Source: Curtobacterium flaccumfaciens pv. betae
Lineage (GTDB): Bacteria > Actinomycetota > Actinomycetes > Actinomycetales > Microbacteriaceae
Direction of reading: 5' to 3'
Assembly: GCF_026241855.1 (NCBI RefSeq)
Contig: NZ_JAPJDC010000001.1
Location: 124,001-188,000, forward strand
Length of the DNA stretch: 64,000 nt
The number at the start of each line of letters is the position of its first letter. Position 1 is the stretch's first letter. Position numbers and translations under genes: made by a program. Below the pieces are notes generated by a model. It made no database searches. It worked only from the letters and a program-made list of their open reading frames with translations, and had not been told where the DNA came from. Below are positions 37,840 to 46,736 of this stretch, piece by piece.

Positions 37840-38361
37840 ATGCCGCGTGAACGACTCGACGAGCCCGGCCTCGGCCTCGGTGGGATCGCCTGGCAGCGGG
37901 TGTCCGCGAAGCTCGTGTGGACCGAACTCATCACCACGCTCGTGATCGGTGTCGTGCTCACCGCGGGCTGCGTGCTCATCGGGATCGTCACCGACGGCTT
38001 CGGTTCCGGGGCCGGCACCGTGTGGCTCACCATCGGCATCGTCGTCGCGGTCACCACGGCGATCACCGCTGCGCTCACGCCCCGACGGGTCCGGGCCATC
38101 GGCTACGCGCTCCGCGACGACGACCTGGTCGTGCGCCGTGGCCTCATGTGGCAGCGGCTCACGGCGGTCCCGTACGGCCGGATGCAGCTCGTCGACGTCG
38201 CCCGGGGCCCGCTCGACCGGGTGCTCGGCATGAGCGAGCTGAAGTTCGTCACCGCCGCGGCCGCGACGAACGTCCGGATCCCGGGTGTCCCGGCAGCGGA
38301 CGCCGACGAGCTGCGCGACCGCCTCGTCGAGCTCGCCGAGTCCCGTCGCGCCGGACTGTAG
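37840..38361 (+). CDS. PH-domain membrane protein (YdbS-like, bPH2)
   Basis: 173 residues. Two TM helices (~28-50, ~58-78) are followed by a bacterial PH-like domain with YALRDDDLVVRRGLMWQRLTAVPYGRMQLV (residues ~87-117). Bacillus YdbS/YdbT-type pairs affect resistance to amphiphilic antimicrobial compounds. Here, too, the partner protein is encoded 9 bp downstream. An AGGAGG ribosome site precedes ATG 37840. Confidence 0.85.
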   Translation: MPRERLDEPGLGLGGIAWQRVSAKLVWTELITTLVIGVVLTAGCVLIGIVTDGFGSGAGTVWLTIGIVVAVTTAITAALTPRRVRAIGYALRDDDLVVRRGLMWQRLTAVPYGRMQLVDVARGPLDRVLGMSELKFVTAAAATNVRIPGVPAADADELRDRLVELAESRRAGL

Positions 38362-38370
38362 GGGTCGTCC

Positions 38371-40131
38371 GTGACCTTCCGACCGGGCACCCCGCCACCC
38401 GCTCCACCCGCGCCGCCCACCCGGGGCAACGCGGCCGCCGCTGCGCCCCTGACCGACGGCGAGTGGCACCGCCTGCACCCGCTCACCCCGCTGCTCAAGG
38501 GCGGGATCTTCCTCATCGTCATCCTCGGCTACGTGCTGAACAGCCTGCGTGACCAGCTCGTCGAGTTCTTCATCCCGGGCGAGCAGCAGGAGGACGGTGA
38601 CCCGGTCCGGTACGTGTACGAGCACGGCGTCGTCGGCTGGGTCCTGCTCGGCATCGTGGTGCTGCTCGTGGTGCTGATCGGGTTGTTCTACCTGTCCTGG
38701 CGCATGCACGAGTTCCGCGTCACCGGCGAGATCGTCGAGGTGCGCTCGGGCGTGCTGTTCCGGAACCACCGCAAGGCCCGGCTCGACCGGATCCAGGGCA
38801 TCAACATCCAGCGGCCGCTCGTGCCCCGGGTGTTCGGCACCGCCAAGCTCGAGATCGCGCAGGCCGGCAACGACGCCAACGTGCAGCTCGCCTACCTCGG
38901 GGCCCGTGCCGCCGACGACCTGCGGCAGCGGATCCTGGTGCTCGCGTCCGGCGCGAAGGACGACGACGGCCACGGCGGTCCGTCGCGGCAGTCGCACGGA
39001 GCACTGCAGGACCGCGTCGACGAGATGTTCTCGCCCGAGCTCGACCCGGCAGCCGTGCACGCGACCCGCATCGTCAAGGTGCGCCCGGGTCGCCTCATCG
39101 CGTCGATGCTGCTGTCCGGCACGACGCTGTTCCTGCTGCTGGTCATCGCCGGCATGATCGTCAGCGTCGCCCTCACCGGCGAGTTCGCGGTGCTGTTCGG
39201 GCTGTTCCCCGCCGTGCTCGGTGCCGGTGGCTACTACGTCCGCAAGTTCTCCCGTTCGTTGCAGTACACGATCGCCGAGACCCGCGACGGCATCCGGATC
39301 GGCTTCGGGCTGGTCTCGACGTCGAACGAGACGCTGCCGCCCGGCCGCATCCACGCCGTCAGCGTCGCCCAGCCGCTGCTGTGGCGTCCGTTCGGCTGGT
39401 GGGACATCCGCATCAACCGTGCGACGAGCGCCGGCAACGGAGCGTCGAGCAACCAGCAGGTGTCCTCGATCGTGCTGCCCGTGGGCACCACGGCGGACGT
39501 CCGCGAGGTCCTCGACATCATCCTGCCCGGGCTCGTCGGCACCGTCGTCGCCGGCCCCGAGGCGTCGCAGGAAGCCCTGCGCGAAGGGGCTGCCGAAGCC
39601 GTGGACGTCGTCGACGACAGCCTCACCACCTCGGGCGACCGTGGCGGCTTCGTGCACTCCCCACGACGCGGCGCCTGGCTCCGTCCGTTCGCGTTCCGGC
39701 GCAACGGCTACCGGTTCGTGCAGGGCGCGGTGCTGCTGCGGCTCGGTGCCGTCTGGCGGTCGCTCGTCATCGTGCCGCTGCCCCGGGTGCAGAGCGTCAA
39801 GGTCGAGCAGGGTCCCCTCGAGCGTGCCCTGCGGCTCGCAGCCGTCCACGTCCACACCGTGGCCGGTCCGGTCTCGGCCCGCGTCGGTGCGCTCGACGCG
39901 CGTGACGCGCAGCGCCTGTGGTCGGAGACGACGCAGCGTGCCGTCGAGGCGGCCGCGGTCGACACGACGCACCGCTGGCGCGAACGGGAGGCCCGTCCCG
40001 CGGCCGCCAGGCACGCTGCGGCCGACACCGTGCCCGGGTCCGGAGCCCCTGCCGGACCGACGGCGGACCACCGGCCCGGTGCCGTCCCCGCCGGCTGGGG
40101 CGACGTCCCCCCGATCGGAGCCGCACGATGA
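38371..40131 (+). CDS. Multi-PH-domain membrane protein (YdbT-like)
   Basis: 586 residues: a disordered Pro/Ala-rich N-terminus, TM helices near 48-65 and 88-110, then a PH-like domain. A second TM pair (~245-290) precedes two more PH-like segments. Repeated blocks of the type RLDRIQGINIQRPLVPRVFG and PLPRVQSVKVEQGPLERAL mark the PH domains. A Pro/Ala-rich tail ends the protein. It is the partner of the YdbS-like protein and ends in a 4-bp overlap with the DUF2520 gene. Confidence 0.85.
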   Translation: MTFRPGTPPPAPPAPPTRGNAAAAAPLTDGEWHRLHPLTPLLKGGIFLIVILGYVLNSLRDQLVEFFIPGEQQEDGDPVRYVYEHGVVGWVLLGIVVLLVVLIGLFYLSWRMHEFRVTGEIVEVRSGVLFRNHRKARLDRIQGINIQRPLVPRVFGTAKLEIAQAGNDANVQLAYLGARAADDLRQRILVLASGAKDDDGHGGPSRQSHGALQDRVDEMFSPELDPAAVHATRIVKVRPGRLIASMLLSGTTLFLLLVIAGMIVSVALTGEFAVLFGLFPAVLGAGGYYVRKFSRSLQYTIAETRDGIRIGFGLVSTSNETLPPGRIHAVSVAQPLLWRPFGWWDIRINRATSAGNGASSNQQVSSIVLPVGTTADVREVLDIILPGLVGTVVAGPEASQEALREGAAEAVDVVDDSLTTSGDRGGFVHSPRRGAWLRPFAFRRNGYRFVQGAVLLRLGAVWRSLVIVPLPRVQSVKVEQGPLERALRLAAVHVHTVAGPVSARVGALDARDAQRLWSETTQRAVEAAAVDTTHRWREREARPAAARHAAADTVPGSGAPAGPTADHRPGAVPAGWGDVPPIGAAR

Positions 40132-40820
40132 GGGCCGGGCGCCTCGGGGTCGGCATCGTCGGCGCCGGACGGGTCGGACCCGTCCTCGGAGCGGCCCTGG
40201 CGAACGCGGAGCACGCCGTCGTCGGGGTGACCGCCGTGTCCGACGAGAGCCGTGACCGCGCCGAGGCCATGCTGCCGGGCGCCCCGGTGCTCGCGACGCC
40301 GGACCTGGTCGAGCGGAGCGAACTCGTGCTGCTCGCGGTGCCGGACGACCAGCTCGCCTCGCTCGTGCAGGGGCTGGCGGACGCCGGGATCTGGCAGCCG
40401 GGGCAGCTCGTCGTGCACACCAGTCCGGACCACGGCGTCGGCATCCTCGCCCCGGCGATGGCAGCCGGTGCGATCCCGCTGGCGATCCACCCCGCCATGG
40501 CCTTCACGGGCACGAGCGTCGACCTGTCCCGGCTGCGCGACGCGTACTGCGCGGTGACCGCCCCGGCGCCCGTCCTGCCGATCGCGCAGGCGCTCGTGGT
40601 CGAGATGGGCGCCGAACCGTTCGTCGTGGCCGAGGGCGACCGGCCCGCGTACGCCGATGCGGTGCGGGCCGCCGTGAGCTTCTCGACCGCGATCGTCGAC
40701 CAGTCGGCGGGCACCCTGTCCGGCATCGGCGTCGAACACCCGGGTCGTGTCCTCGGTGCGCTCGTCCGCTCCGCCGTCGACAACGCGCTGACCGCCGCCG
40801 ACGGGCAGTCGACGCTCTAG
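40128..40820 (+). CDS. Rossmann-fold and DUF2520 domain-containing protein
   Basis: 230 residues. The N-terminal NAD(P) fold GVGIVGAGRVGPVLGAALA is followed by a C-terminal helical DUF2520 domain (LAIHPAMAFTGTSVDL, HPGRVLGALVRSAVDNAL). It resembles the 6PGDH/ketopantoate-reductase superfamily, and in actinobacteria it normally stands beside panC. Here panC is absent and a repeat region follows. Reaction unknown. Confidence 0.88.
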   Translation: MRAGRLGVGIVGAGRVGPVLGAALANAEHAVVGVTAVSDESRDRAEAMLPGAPVLATPDLVERSELVLLAVPDDQLASLVQGLADAGIWQPGQLVVHTSPDHGVGILAPAMAAGAIPLAIHPAMAFTGTSVDLSRLRDAYCAVTAPAPVLPIAQALVVEMGAEPFVVAEGDRPAYADAVRAAVSFSTAIVDQSAGTLSGIGVEHPGRVLGALVRSAVDNALTAADGQSTL

Positions 40821-41334
40821 CGGTTCGGAGGCGGGACCGCGGCGCGGGGAGGACGTCGGGGCCGGGTGGAAGTCGGGGCCGGGCGCTCGAGTGGTCACGA
40901 CTCCCCGCTCAGTTCGCCCGAGTGGTCACGACCTGTCGGTTGCGCGTGCTCGAGCTGACAGATCGTGACCGGTGGGCGTGGTGCGGGCGGGGAGTTGTGA
41001 CCGCGGTCTCGGCTCCTGTTTCGGCGAGCTCGGCGACTCCGGGTGGTCACGACTCCCCGCTCAGTTCGCCCGAGTGGTCACGACCTGTCGGTTGCGCGTG
41101 CTCGAGCTGACGGATCGTGACCGGTGGGCGTGGTGCGGGCGGGGAGTTGTGACCGCGGTCTCGGCTCCGACAGCCTGGCAGCCCCGCCGCCCGGCAGCCC
41201 GTGGTGGTCGGGACCCACCGCTCAGTTCTGCCGAGGAGGCGGGAACTGTCGGCCGGGCGGGCACGGTTCGGGGGCGGGACCGCGGCGCGGGTAGCATTTC
41301 CCCCGACCCCCACGACCATCGGAGCCGCACCCGC
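40821..41334. repeat. 514-bp intergenic region with 126-bp tandem duplication (family E)
   Basis: Copies 40891-41016 and 41043-41168 (152-bp offset) match at all but one base. Within each copy, GTGGTCACGACTCCCCGC is mirrored at the far end by GCGGGGAGTTGTGACCGC. An inner pair, GGTCACGACCTGTC and GACAGATCGTGACC, is also inverted, so each copy is a nested hairpin. Part of a third, decayed unit is visible at 41203-41260. No gene seen; the lysS promoter may use TAGCAT at 41292-41297. Confidence 0.85.
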
Positions 41335-42861
41335 ATGACCGACGAGACCGTCACCCCCGACACCGCGATCGCCGACGCCGCCGCACTGGCCGAGCAGGAG
41401 ACCAGCGAGCAGCGACAGGTCCGGCTCGACAAGCGGGCGAAGCTGCTGGAGTCGGGCATCGAGGCGTACCCCGCCGAGCTCCCCATCACCTCGACGATCC
41501 CGGCCGTGCGCGAGCAGTACGCGCACCTGGAGACCGGCGAGGAGACCCAGGACGTCGTGGGCATCGCGGGTCGTGTGGTGTTCTCGCGCAACACCGGCAA
41601 GCTCTGCTTCGCGTCCCTGCAGTCGGGCGACGGCTCGCGCATCCAGGCGATGGTCTCCCTGGCCGAGGTGGGCGACGAGTCCCTCGCCCGCTGGAAGGAG
41701 TTCGTCGACCTGGGCGACCACGTGTTCGTGCACGGCCGGGTGATCTCCTCGCGCCGCGGCGAGCTGTCGATCATGGTCGACGACTGGGCGATCGCGGCGA
41801 AGGCGATCCTGCCGCTGCCGAACCTGCACAACGAGCTCAACGAGGAGACGCGGGTCCGCCAGCGCTACCTCGACCTCATCGTCCGCGACGAGGCCCGCGC
41901 CACCGTGCGTGCCCGCGCTGCCGTGATGGCCTCGCTCCGTCAGACCTTCGCCGCGCACGAGTACCTCGAGGTCGAGACCCCGATGCTGCAGACCCAGCAC
42001 GGCGGCGCCTCGGCCCGACCGTTCGTGACGCACTCGAACGCCTTCGACACCGAGCTGTTCCTGCGCATCGCACCCGAGCTGTTCCTGAAGCGTGCCGTCG
42101 TCGGTGGTATCGACCGGGTGTTCGAGATCAACCGGAACTTCCGGAACGAGGGCGCCGACTCGTCGCACTCGCCCGAGTTCGCGATGGTCGAGGCCTACCA
42201 GGCGTACGGCAACTACGAGCAGATGGCCGACCTGACGCAGGAGCTCGTGCAGAACGCGACCCGCGCGGTCACCGGTGGAGCGCGCGAGGTCACCCTGCCC
42301 GACGGCAGCACCTACGACCTGGGTGGCGAGTGGCCCCGCATCGACATGTACGGCTCGCTGTCCGAGGCCGCGGGGCGCGAGATCACCCCGGAGACCCCGC
42401 TGTCCGAGCTGCAGGCGCTCGCCGAGGCCGAGGGCGTCGAGGTCGCCCACGCCACGCACGGCAAGTACGTCGAGGAGCTCTGGGAGCACTTCGTCATCGA
42501 CTCGCTCGACCGCCCGACCTTCGTGATGAACTTCCCGGTCGACACCTCGCCGCTCACCCGGCAGCACCGCACCCGTCCGGGCGTCGTCGAGAAGTGGGAC
42601 CTGTACGTCCGCGGCTTCGAGCTCGGCACGGCGTACTCCGAGCTCGTCGACCCGGTCGTGCAGCGGGAGCGGTTCGTCGAGCAGGCGAAGCTCGCGGCCG
42701 GCGGTGACCTCGAGGCGATGCGCGTCGATGAGGACTTCCTGCGGGCCCTGGAGCACGCGATGCCCCCGTCGGGCGGCATGGGCATGGGGATCGACCGCCT
42801 GCTCATGGCCATCACGGGCCTGGGCATCCGCGAGACGATCCTGTTCCCGCTGGTCAAATAG
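41335..42861 (+). CDS. lysS: Lysyl-tRNA synthetase, class II
   Basis: 508 residues. An OB-fold anticodon-binding domain (~70-180) is followed by the class II core. Motif 1 is around [10 protein letters not shown], motif 2 [20 protein letters not shown] and motif 3 [12 protein letters not shown]. It charges tRNA-Lys with lysine. It is the standard neighbour of the DUF2520/panC block in actinobacteria. Confidence 0.96.
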   Translation: MTDETVTPDTAIADAAALAEQETSEQRQVRLDKRAKLLESGIEAYPAELPITSTIPAVREQYAHLETGEETQDVVGIAGRVVFSRNTGKLCFASLQSGDGSRIQAMVSLAEVGDESLARWKEFVDLGDHVFVHGRVISSRRGELSIMVDDWAIAAKAILPLPNLHNELNEETRVRQRYLDLIVRDEARATVRARAAVMASLRQTFAAHEYLEVETPMLQTQHGGASARPFVTHSNAFDTELFLRIAPELFLKRAVVGGIDRVFEINRNFRNEGADSSHSPEFAMVEAYQAYGNYEQMADLTQELVQNATRAVTGGAREVTLPDGSTYDLGGEWPRIDMYGSLSEAAGREITPETPLSELQALAEAEGVEVAHATHGKYVEELWEHFVIDSLDRPTFVMNFPVDTSPLTRQHRTRPGVVEKWDLYVRGFELGTAYSELVDPVVQRERFVEQAKLAAGGDLEAMRVDEDFLRALEHAMPPSGGMGMGIDRLLMAITGLGIRETILFPLVK

Positions 42862-42890
42862 CTCCCGGTCCACCGGGGTACGATGCTCGG

Positions 42891-43094
42891 GTGCCTGAAG
42901 GAGTCGTAAGCGGGATCGTCTTCGCCCTGACGCCGACCATCGTCGTCGGCCTGATCTTCTGGTTCGTGATGCGCGCGATCATGCGTGCCGACCGGACCGA
43001 GCGTGCCGCGTACGCCAAGGTCGAGGCCGAAGAGCGCGCCCGCTTCGAACGTGAGCACGGTCGCCCCGCGCCGGCTCCGACGTCGGCCGAGTAG
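42891..43094 (+). CDS. Small single-TM protein downstream of lysS (67 aa)
   Basis: 67 residues: one TM helix (GIVFALTPTIVVGLIFWFVM) and a charged cytoplasmic helix rich in Glu/Arg. GTG 42891 has TACGAT (42879-42884) exactly 6 nt upstream, a clear leaderless promoter of its own. Similar short proteins follow lysS in Microbacteriaceae as far as I recall. Function unknown. A short GCCGCA repeat follows the stop. Confidence 0.75.
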   Translation: MPEGVVSGIVFALTPTIVVGLIFWFVMRAIMRADRTERAAYAKVEAEERARFEREHGRPAPAPTSAE

Positions 43095-43204
43095 CCGCAG
43101 CCGCAGCCGCAGCCGCAGCACCCTGCACCCCGCGCACTGTCCGGCGCGCACGTCCTTTCGCTGACTTCACCCGGCGTTCACCGCACGGTGTGACGCTGTC
43201 GCGC

Positions 43205-43378
43205 ATGCCGACCTTCCCGGAACCCGTCGAGGACCTCGACGACCTCGACGTGGAGGACGCCTTCGGGCACCCGGTGTCCGGTACGTCCGGCCTGCCCGAC
43301 GGTGCCGATCGAACCGACCGCGGAGCCGACGGCGCACCCCTCGACGACGAGGGCGACGTCGACGACCTCGACGTCTGA
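43205..43378 (+). CDS. Small acidic hypothetical protein (57 aa)
   Basis: 57 residues, about a third Asp/Glu, with the segment VEDLDDLDVEDAFG echoed at the C-terminus (VDDLDV). No TM segment and no known motif. No convincing ribosome site precedes ATG 43205, although GGTGTGA is ~14 nt upstream. It is possibly real because third-position GC is high and a second small acidic ORF with a similar DLEV motif follows. Confidence 0.4.
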   Translation: MPTFPEPVEDLDDLDVEDAFGHPVSGTSGLPDGADRTDRGADGAPLDDEGDVDDLDV

Positions 43379-43441
43379 GCGCCGACGGACCGTCACGCAC
43401 CGTTCACCTCTCCGACGCGTGCCGGGGTGAGCATCGTCCGC

Positions 43442-43576
43442 ATGGCAACCACCGCACATCCCTTCACGGGCCGCAGCCTCGTCGGTGACATCGAGAGCGA
43501 GTACGACGAGTTCGACCGAGACGCAGACCTCGAGGTCTCCAAGCGCCGGGACGGGTGGCTCGAACCCTCCTGGTGA
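43442..43576 (+). CDS. Very small acidic hypothetical protein (44 aa)
   Basis: 44 residues starting MATTAHPFTGRSLVGD and ending RRDGWLEPSW, with an acidic centre (ESEYDEFDRDADLEV). GGTGAG lies ~10 nt upstream of the ATG. A terminator-like hairpin begins 21 bp after the stop, which supports expression. No homologue recognised. Confidence 0.4.
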   Translation: MATTAHPFTGRSLVGDIESEYDEFDRDADLEVSKRRDGWLEPSW

Positions 43577-43929
43577 CCCCCACCCATTCGGTATTCGGGG
43601 TACGACGACCAGATCGCACTGATCCGGTCGGACGTACCCCTTTTGCATGTCCGGAGTACGCAGTCGCCTGGGGTACACGATCGGAAACGCTGGTGAAACA
43701 CGCCTGCAACGCCGGAAACACGGCGTTATCCGCTTGATCCAGGGCCGATTGGGGGACCAGACTGGCGGTGGGCTGTACCCCGCGGGGGACGCTTTCGATG
43801 ACGAAGCACGGAGAACCCTGAGAATCGCTCCGAACGATTTGTGGGGTACACCTCCGGGCCGCTTTACTCATCAGCACCCCCCGGCAACGCCCCACGAAGC
43901 CATCACCGTCGAACGCAGGGAGAAACACC
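43577..43929 (+). promoter_or_regulatory. 353-bp control region of the sigma factor gene, with five GGGGTAC heptamers
   Basis: GGGGTAC occurs forward at 43597, 43670 and 43843 and inverted at 43634 and 43775, five times in 253 bp. The first two form the arms of an imperfect hairpin (43597-43610 / 43626-43640) followed by TTTT, which may also terminate the small upstream ORF. A GGGAGAAACACC ribosome site precedes the ATG at 43930. No gene seen. Confidence 0.6.
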
Positions 43930-44988
43930 ATGACGATCGCAACGGCTGCACCCAGCACCACCCGCCGCACCGCCACCAAGAAGGCATCGGCATCGAAGAC
44001 CGCGACCGCCGAGTCCGCCACCACCTCCCTCGACACCGAGGTCGAGGCCGACGAGCAGCTCGCCGGTGTCCGCGGTGCCTCGGTCGACCAGGTCGGCGAC
44101 TACCTCCGTCACATCGGCCGTCTCTCGCTCCTCACCGCCGAGGAAGAAGCGCAGATCGCACGCCGCATCGAGGTCGGGCTCTTCGCCGAAGAGAAGCTCG
44201 CCACCGAGAAGGGTCTCGCGAAGTCCCTGCAGCGTGAACTCCGCTGGCTCGTCCGTGACGGTGAGCGCGCCAAGGAGCGCATGATCACCTCGAACCTCCG
44301 CCTCGTCGTGAGCATCGCCAAGCGGTACTCGCAGCGCGGCCTGCCCTTCATGGACGTCATCCAGGAAGGCAACCTCGGCCTGGTCCGTGCGGTCGAGAAG
44401 TTCGACTTCACGCAGGGCTACAAGTTCTCGACCTACGCCACCTGGTGGATCCGCCAGGCCATCTCGCGTGGTCTCGCCGACAAGGCACGCACGATCCGCA
44501 TCCCGGTGCACACCGTCGAGCTCATCAACAAGATCTCGCGCACCGAGCGTGACCTGACCGTCGACCTCGGCCGTGCGCCGATGCCGGAGGAAGTGGCCGC
44601 CGAGCTGAGCATGAGCGTCGAGGAACTCGTTGACCTCAAGGGCCGCTCGCACGAGCCGGTCTCGATCCACACTGTGGTCGGCGACTCCGACGACAGCGAG
44701 CTCGGTGACTTCATCGAGGACGAGGATGCCGCGAGCCCGAACGAGCTCACCGAGACGACACTGCTGCACCGCGACATCCGCTCCATCGTCGCCGAGCTGC
44801 CCAGCGACGAGGCGAACGTCATCCGCATGCGCTACGGCCTGGACGACGACAAGCCGATGACCCTCGACGAGATCTCGAAGATCGTCCACACGACCCGTCA
44901 GGCCGTCAGCCGCGTGGAGTCGCGCGCGAAGCTGCGTCTGTTCGCCAAGGCGGTCTCGCAGGACATGCAGCTGTACCTGACCGACTAG
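43930..44988 (+). CDS. Group 2 sigma-70 family sigma factor (SigB/HrdB-like)
   Basis: 352 residues. After a short Thr/Ala/Lys-rich N-terminus come region 1.2 (DQVGDYLRHIGRLSLLTAEEE), region 2 with the -10 recognition helix FSTYATWWIRQAISR (~175), region 3, and a region 4 HTH (MTLDEISKIVHTTRQAVSRV). Regions are complete and primary-like, but the long acidic region 1.1 of a housekeeping SigA is missing. A SigB-like group 2 factor is therefore more likely than the essential sigma. The next gene is convergent nadK, behind two hairpins. Confidence 0.88.
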   Translation: MTIATAAPSTTRRTATKKASASKTATAESATTSLDTEVEADEQLAGVRGASVDQVGDYLRHIGRLSLLTAEEEAQIARRIEVGLFAEEKLATEKGLAKSLQRELRWLVRDGERAKERMITSNLRLVVSIAKRYSQRGLPFMDVIQEGNLGLVRAVEKFDFTQGYKFSTYATWWIRQAISRGLADKARTIRIPVHTVELINKISRTERDLTVDLGRAPMPEEVAAELSMSVEELVDLKGRSHEPVSIHTVVGDSDDSELGDFIEDEDAASPNELTETTLLHRDIRSIVAELPSDEANVIRMRYGLDDDKPMTLDEISKIVHTTRQAVSRVESRAKLRLFAKAVSQDMQLYLTD

Positions 44989-45002
44989 GTCAGTGGACTT
45001 CG

Positions 45003-45107
45003 GCCGGCACGTTCACCCGTGCCGGCGCGGGGAAACCGGGTCGTTCTGTGGGAAGACGATCCGGTGGGGTGATGGGACGGCCCGCTCGAGCACTGCTCGA
45101 GCGGGCC
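45003..45107. terminator. Two hairpins between convergent sigma factor and nadK genes
   Basis: A 9-bp stem (45003-45011 / 45018-45026) is followed by a perfect 12-bp stem, GGCCCGCTCGAG and complement (45079-45090 / 45096-45107), with a 5-nt loop. They serve the sigma gene and possibly nadK. Confidence 0.7.
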
Positions 45108-45123
45108 ATTCACGTTCCCGGGG

Positions 45124-45177
45124 CAGGGCCAGGACCAGGACCAGGACCAGGACCGGGGCCAGGGCCAGGGCCAGCAC
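45124..45177. repeat. Hexanucleotide tandem repeat (CAGGRC)n
   Basis: Nine consecutive 6-bp units of CAGGGC/CAGGAC with slight variation, just downstream of the nadK stop. A candidate variable-number locus. Confidence 0.85.
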
Positions 45178-45187
45178 CGACGCGGCG

Positions 45188-46120
45188 TCAGTCGTCGATC
45201 TCGCGCCGGAGCTTCTGCCGCAGGTCGCTCGGGATGAGCTCGACCAGCTGGTCGGGCCGCACCGGCAGGTCGAGCAGGCTGAGCTTCACACGTCCGGTCC
45301 GTCCGTGCCGCTCGGCGTCCAGGCGCACCACGCTGCCGGCGTCCTTGCGGAGCCGCATGTCGATCTGCGCCCCGGTGGCCACCTCGCCGACCACGAGCCC
45401 GTCGACCTCGAGCGCTGCGCTCCTGGTGCCCTCGGCGATGTCGAACCGGTAGCGCTCCCGCGCGGCGAGCACCACGGAGCGGTCGATCCCGGCCATCGGT
45501 GCGACCGGCGTCACCACGGAGCCGGACAGCGCGGGGGAGAGCACCGGCCCACCGGCGGCGTAGTTGTACGCGGTGGAGCCGGCCGGGGTCGCGGCCACGA
45601 TGGCGTCGGCCCGGTAGTACCCGTACCCGAGGCCCCCGACGCTGAGGTCGGCCGACACCTGCCCGGCACCGGGCCGTCGCACGATGGTCAGGTCGTTGAA
45701 GGCCAGGTAGTCGGTGCGGGCGCCGCCCCAGGACAACCGGGCCTCGAGCGCGTGGTGCGGCTCGAGCTGGTACTCGCCGGCGGACAGCCGTTCCAGCGCG
45801 CTCTCGAGCTCGGGCGGCTCGATCTCGACCAGGAACCCGACGTTGCCGTAGTTCACGCCGAGGACGGGCACCGGGCGCTTCGCCACGAGCCGCATCGCGC
45901 CGAGCATGGTGCCGTCGCCGCCGAGGGCCACGACCAGGTCGACGCGGTCGGTGAAGTCGTCGTCGTCGACCACGTCGACCCCGCCGCCGATGCGCTGGGC
46001 GTCCGCGCGCCGGGCGAGCAGCTCTCCCTGGCCGGACGCGTTCCAGCGCTGCAGGGTCGTCACGGACTCCTGCACGTTCTTGGTCGGGTGGACGACGAGG
46101 CCGACGACGGGCTGCTCCAT
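45188..46120 (-). CDS. nadK: NAD kinase
   Basis: 310 residues with the NAD kinase signature ALGGDGTMLGAMRLV (~68), GVNYGNVGFLVEIEP (~92), the NAD-contact FNDLTIVRRPG and the tetrahedral TPAGSTAYNYAAGGPV. It phosphorylates NAD to NADP using ATP or polyphosphate. ATG 46120 is supported by TACGAT ending exactly 6 nt upstream; an upstream in-frame start at 46192 is not needed. It is divergent from the Clp-N protein gene. Confidence 0.95.
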   Translation of the reverse strand: MEQPVVGLVVHPTKNVQESVTTLQRWNASGQGELLARRADAQRIGGGVDVVDDDDFTDRVDLVVALGGDGTMLGAMRLVAKRPVPVLGVNYGNVGFLVEIEPPELESALERLSAGEYQLEPHHALEARLSWGGARTDYLAFNDLTIVRRPGAGQVSADLSVGGLGYGYYRADAIVAATPAGSTAYNYAAGGPVLSPALSGSVVTPVAPMAGIDRSVVLAARERYRFDIAEGTRSAALEVDGLVVGEVATGAQIDMRLRKDAGSVVRLDAERHGRTGRVKLSLLDLPVRPDQLVELIPSDLRQKLRREIDD

Positions 46121-46178
46121 GAGCGGATCGTACCGAGCCGACCTCCGATGCGGGCTGGTCGTTCGCGAAGGTATGCGA

Positions 46179-46190
46179 TATTCTGAATAC
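46179..46190 (+). promoter_or_regulatory. Leaderless -10 element within a GTAT...ATAC inverted repeat
   Basis: TATTCT at 46179-46184 ends 6 nt before the ATG at 46191, so the transcript should begin at the start codon. The hexamer lies inside an imperfect palindrome (46171-46190, GTAT...GATATTC...ATAC) that could be an operator. Confidence 0.55.
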
Positions 46191-46667
46191 ATGCAGACCG
46201 CTCAACTCTCCGTCGCCCTCCCTTCCGTCCGGCACGGCCGCGAGATCGTGCTGCTCGCCGACCTCGAATCCCACGAGTCCGGCTTCGGCTTCGTCGACGC
46301 CGAACACCTGCTGCTGGCAGCCGTCACGCTCTGCGCCGGCATGCCCCGCTTCCGGCCCGTCCTCGACGCCCACCGGATCACCCCCGACGCCGTCCGCTCC
46401 GGCATCCGCGCCTTCGTCGGCGCACACAGCACCTGCCCCGGCGAACACGACCGCGTCGCGTGCACGCCGGCTGCGATGCGCGTGCTCGCCCGTGCCTCGA
46501 CGATCGCCGGCCGTTCGGAGCGCATCCGACCGCCGCACGTCGTCCTCGCCGTGCTCGACTCGGTCGACGATCCGCTCGCCGGATCCGGGCACGACGTCCT
46601 CGACGCCCTGGGCGTCGACGCGCGCCGCTTCCGACGCGACCTGCGTCGCGCGGTGCGGCGCTCCTGA
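46191..46667 (+). CDS. Stand-alone Clp N-terminal-domain protein
   Basis: 158 residues covering the double Clp_N repeat and nothing else: FVDAEHLLLAAVTL (~35) and RIRPPHVVLAVLDSVDD (~110) match the EHILLGLI repeats of ClpC encoded 225 bp downstream. There is no AAA module. It could act as an adaptor or regulator that competes for ClpC substrates, or bind arginine-phosphate-like signals as the ClpC N-domain does. Role inferred. Its own terminator (46690-46725) separates it from clpC. Confidence 0.75.
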   Translation: MQTAQLSVALPSVRHGREIVLLADLESHESGFGFVDAEHLLLAAVTLCAGMPRFRPVLDAHRITPDAVRSGIRAFVGAHSTCPGEHDRVACTPAAMRVLARASTIAGRSERIRPPHVVLAVLDSVDDPLAGSGHDVLDALGVDARRFRRDLRRAVRRS

Positions 46668-46689
46668 CCCGGCGCAACCGACAAGCGGA

Positions 46690-46725
46690 CTGGAGGCCCG
46701 TGGCGATCCCGCCACGGCCCTCCAG
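46690..46725 (+). terminator. Hairpin terminator after the Clp-N gene
   Basis: 16-bp arms 46690-46705 and 46710-46725 pair with one mismatch (CTGGAGGCCCGTGGCG), with a 4-nt loop, 22 bp after the stop. Confidence 0.7.
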
Positions 46726-46736
46726 ACCGTCTCGTC

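Noticed and set aside
40922..41110. Small ORFs within the 40.9-41.2 kb repeats
   Set aside because: They exist only because the repeat lacks stops in that frame; no start signals or protein-like composition.
40891..41168. CRISPR-like repeats
   Set aside because: Only two long, nearly identical units with no short regularly spaced repeats and no cas genes; it is a tandem duplication.
46161..46177. Second ClgR-like site (GTTCGC...GCG) before the Clp-N gene
   Set aside because: The gap between the half-sites is 8 nt, not 5, so it does not fit the motif.
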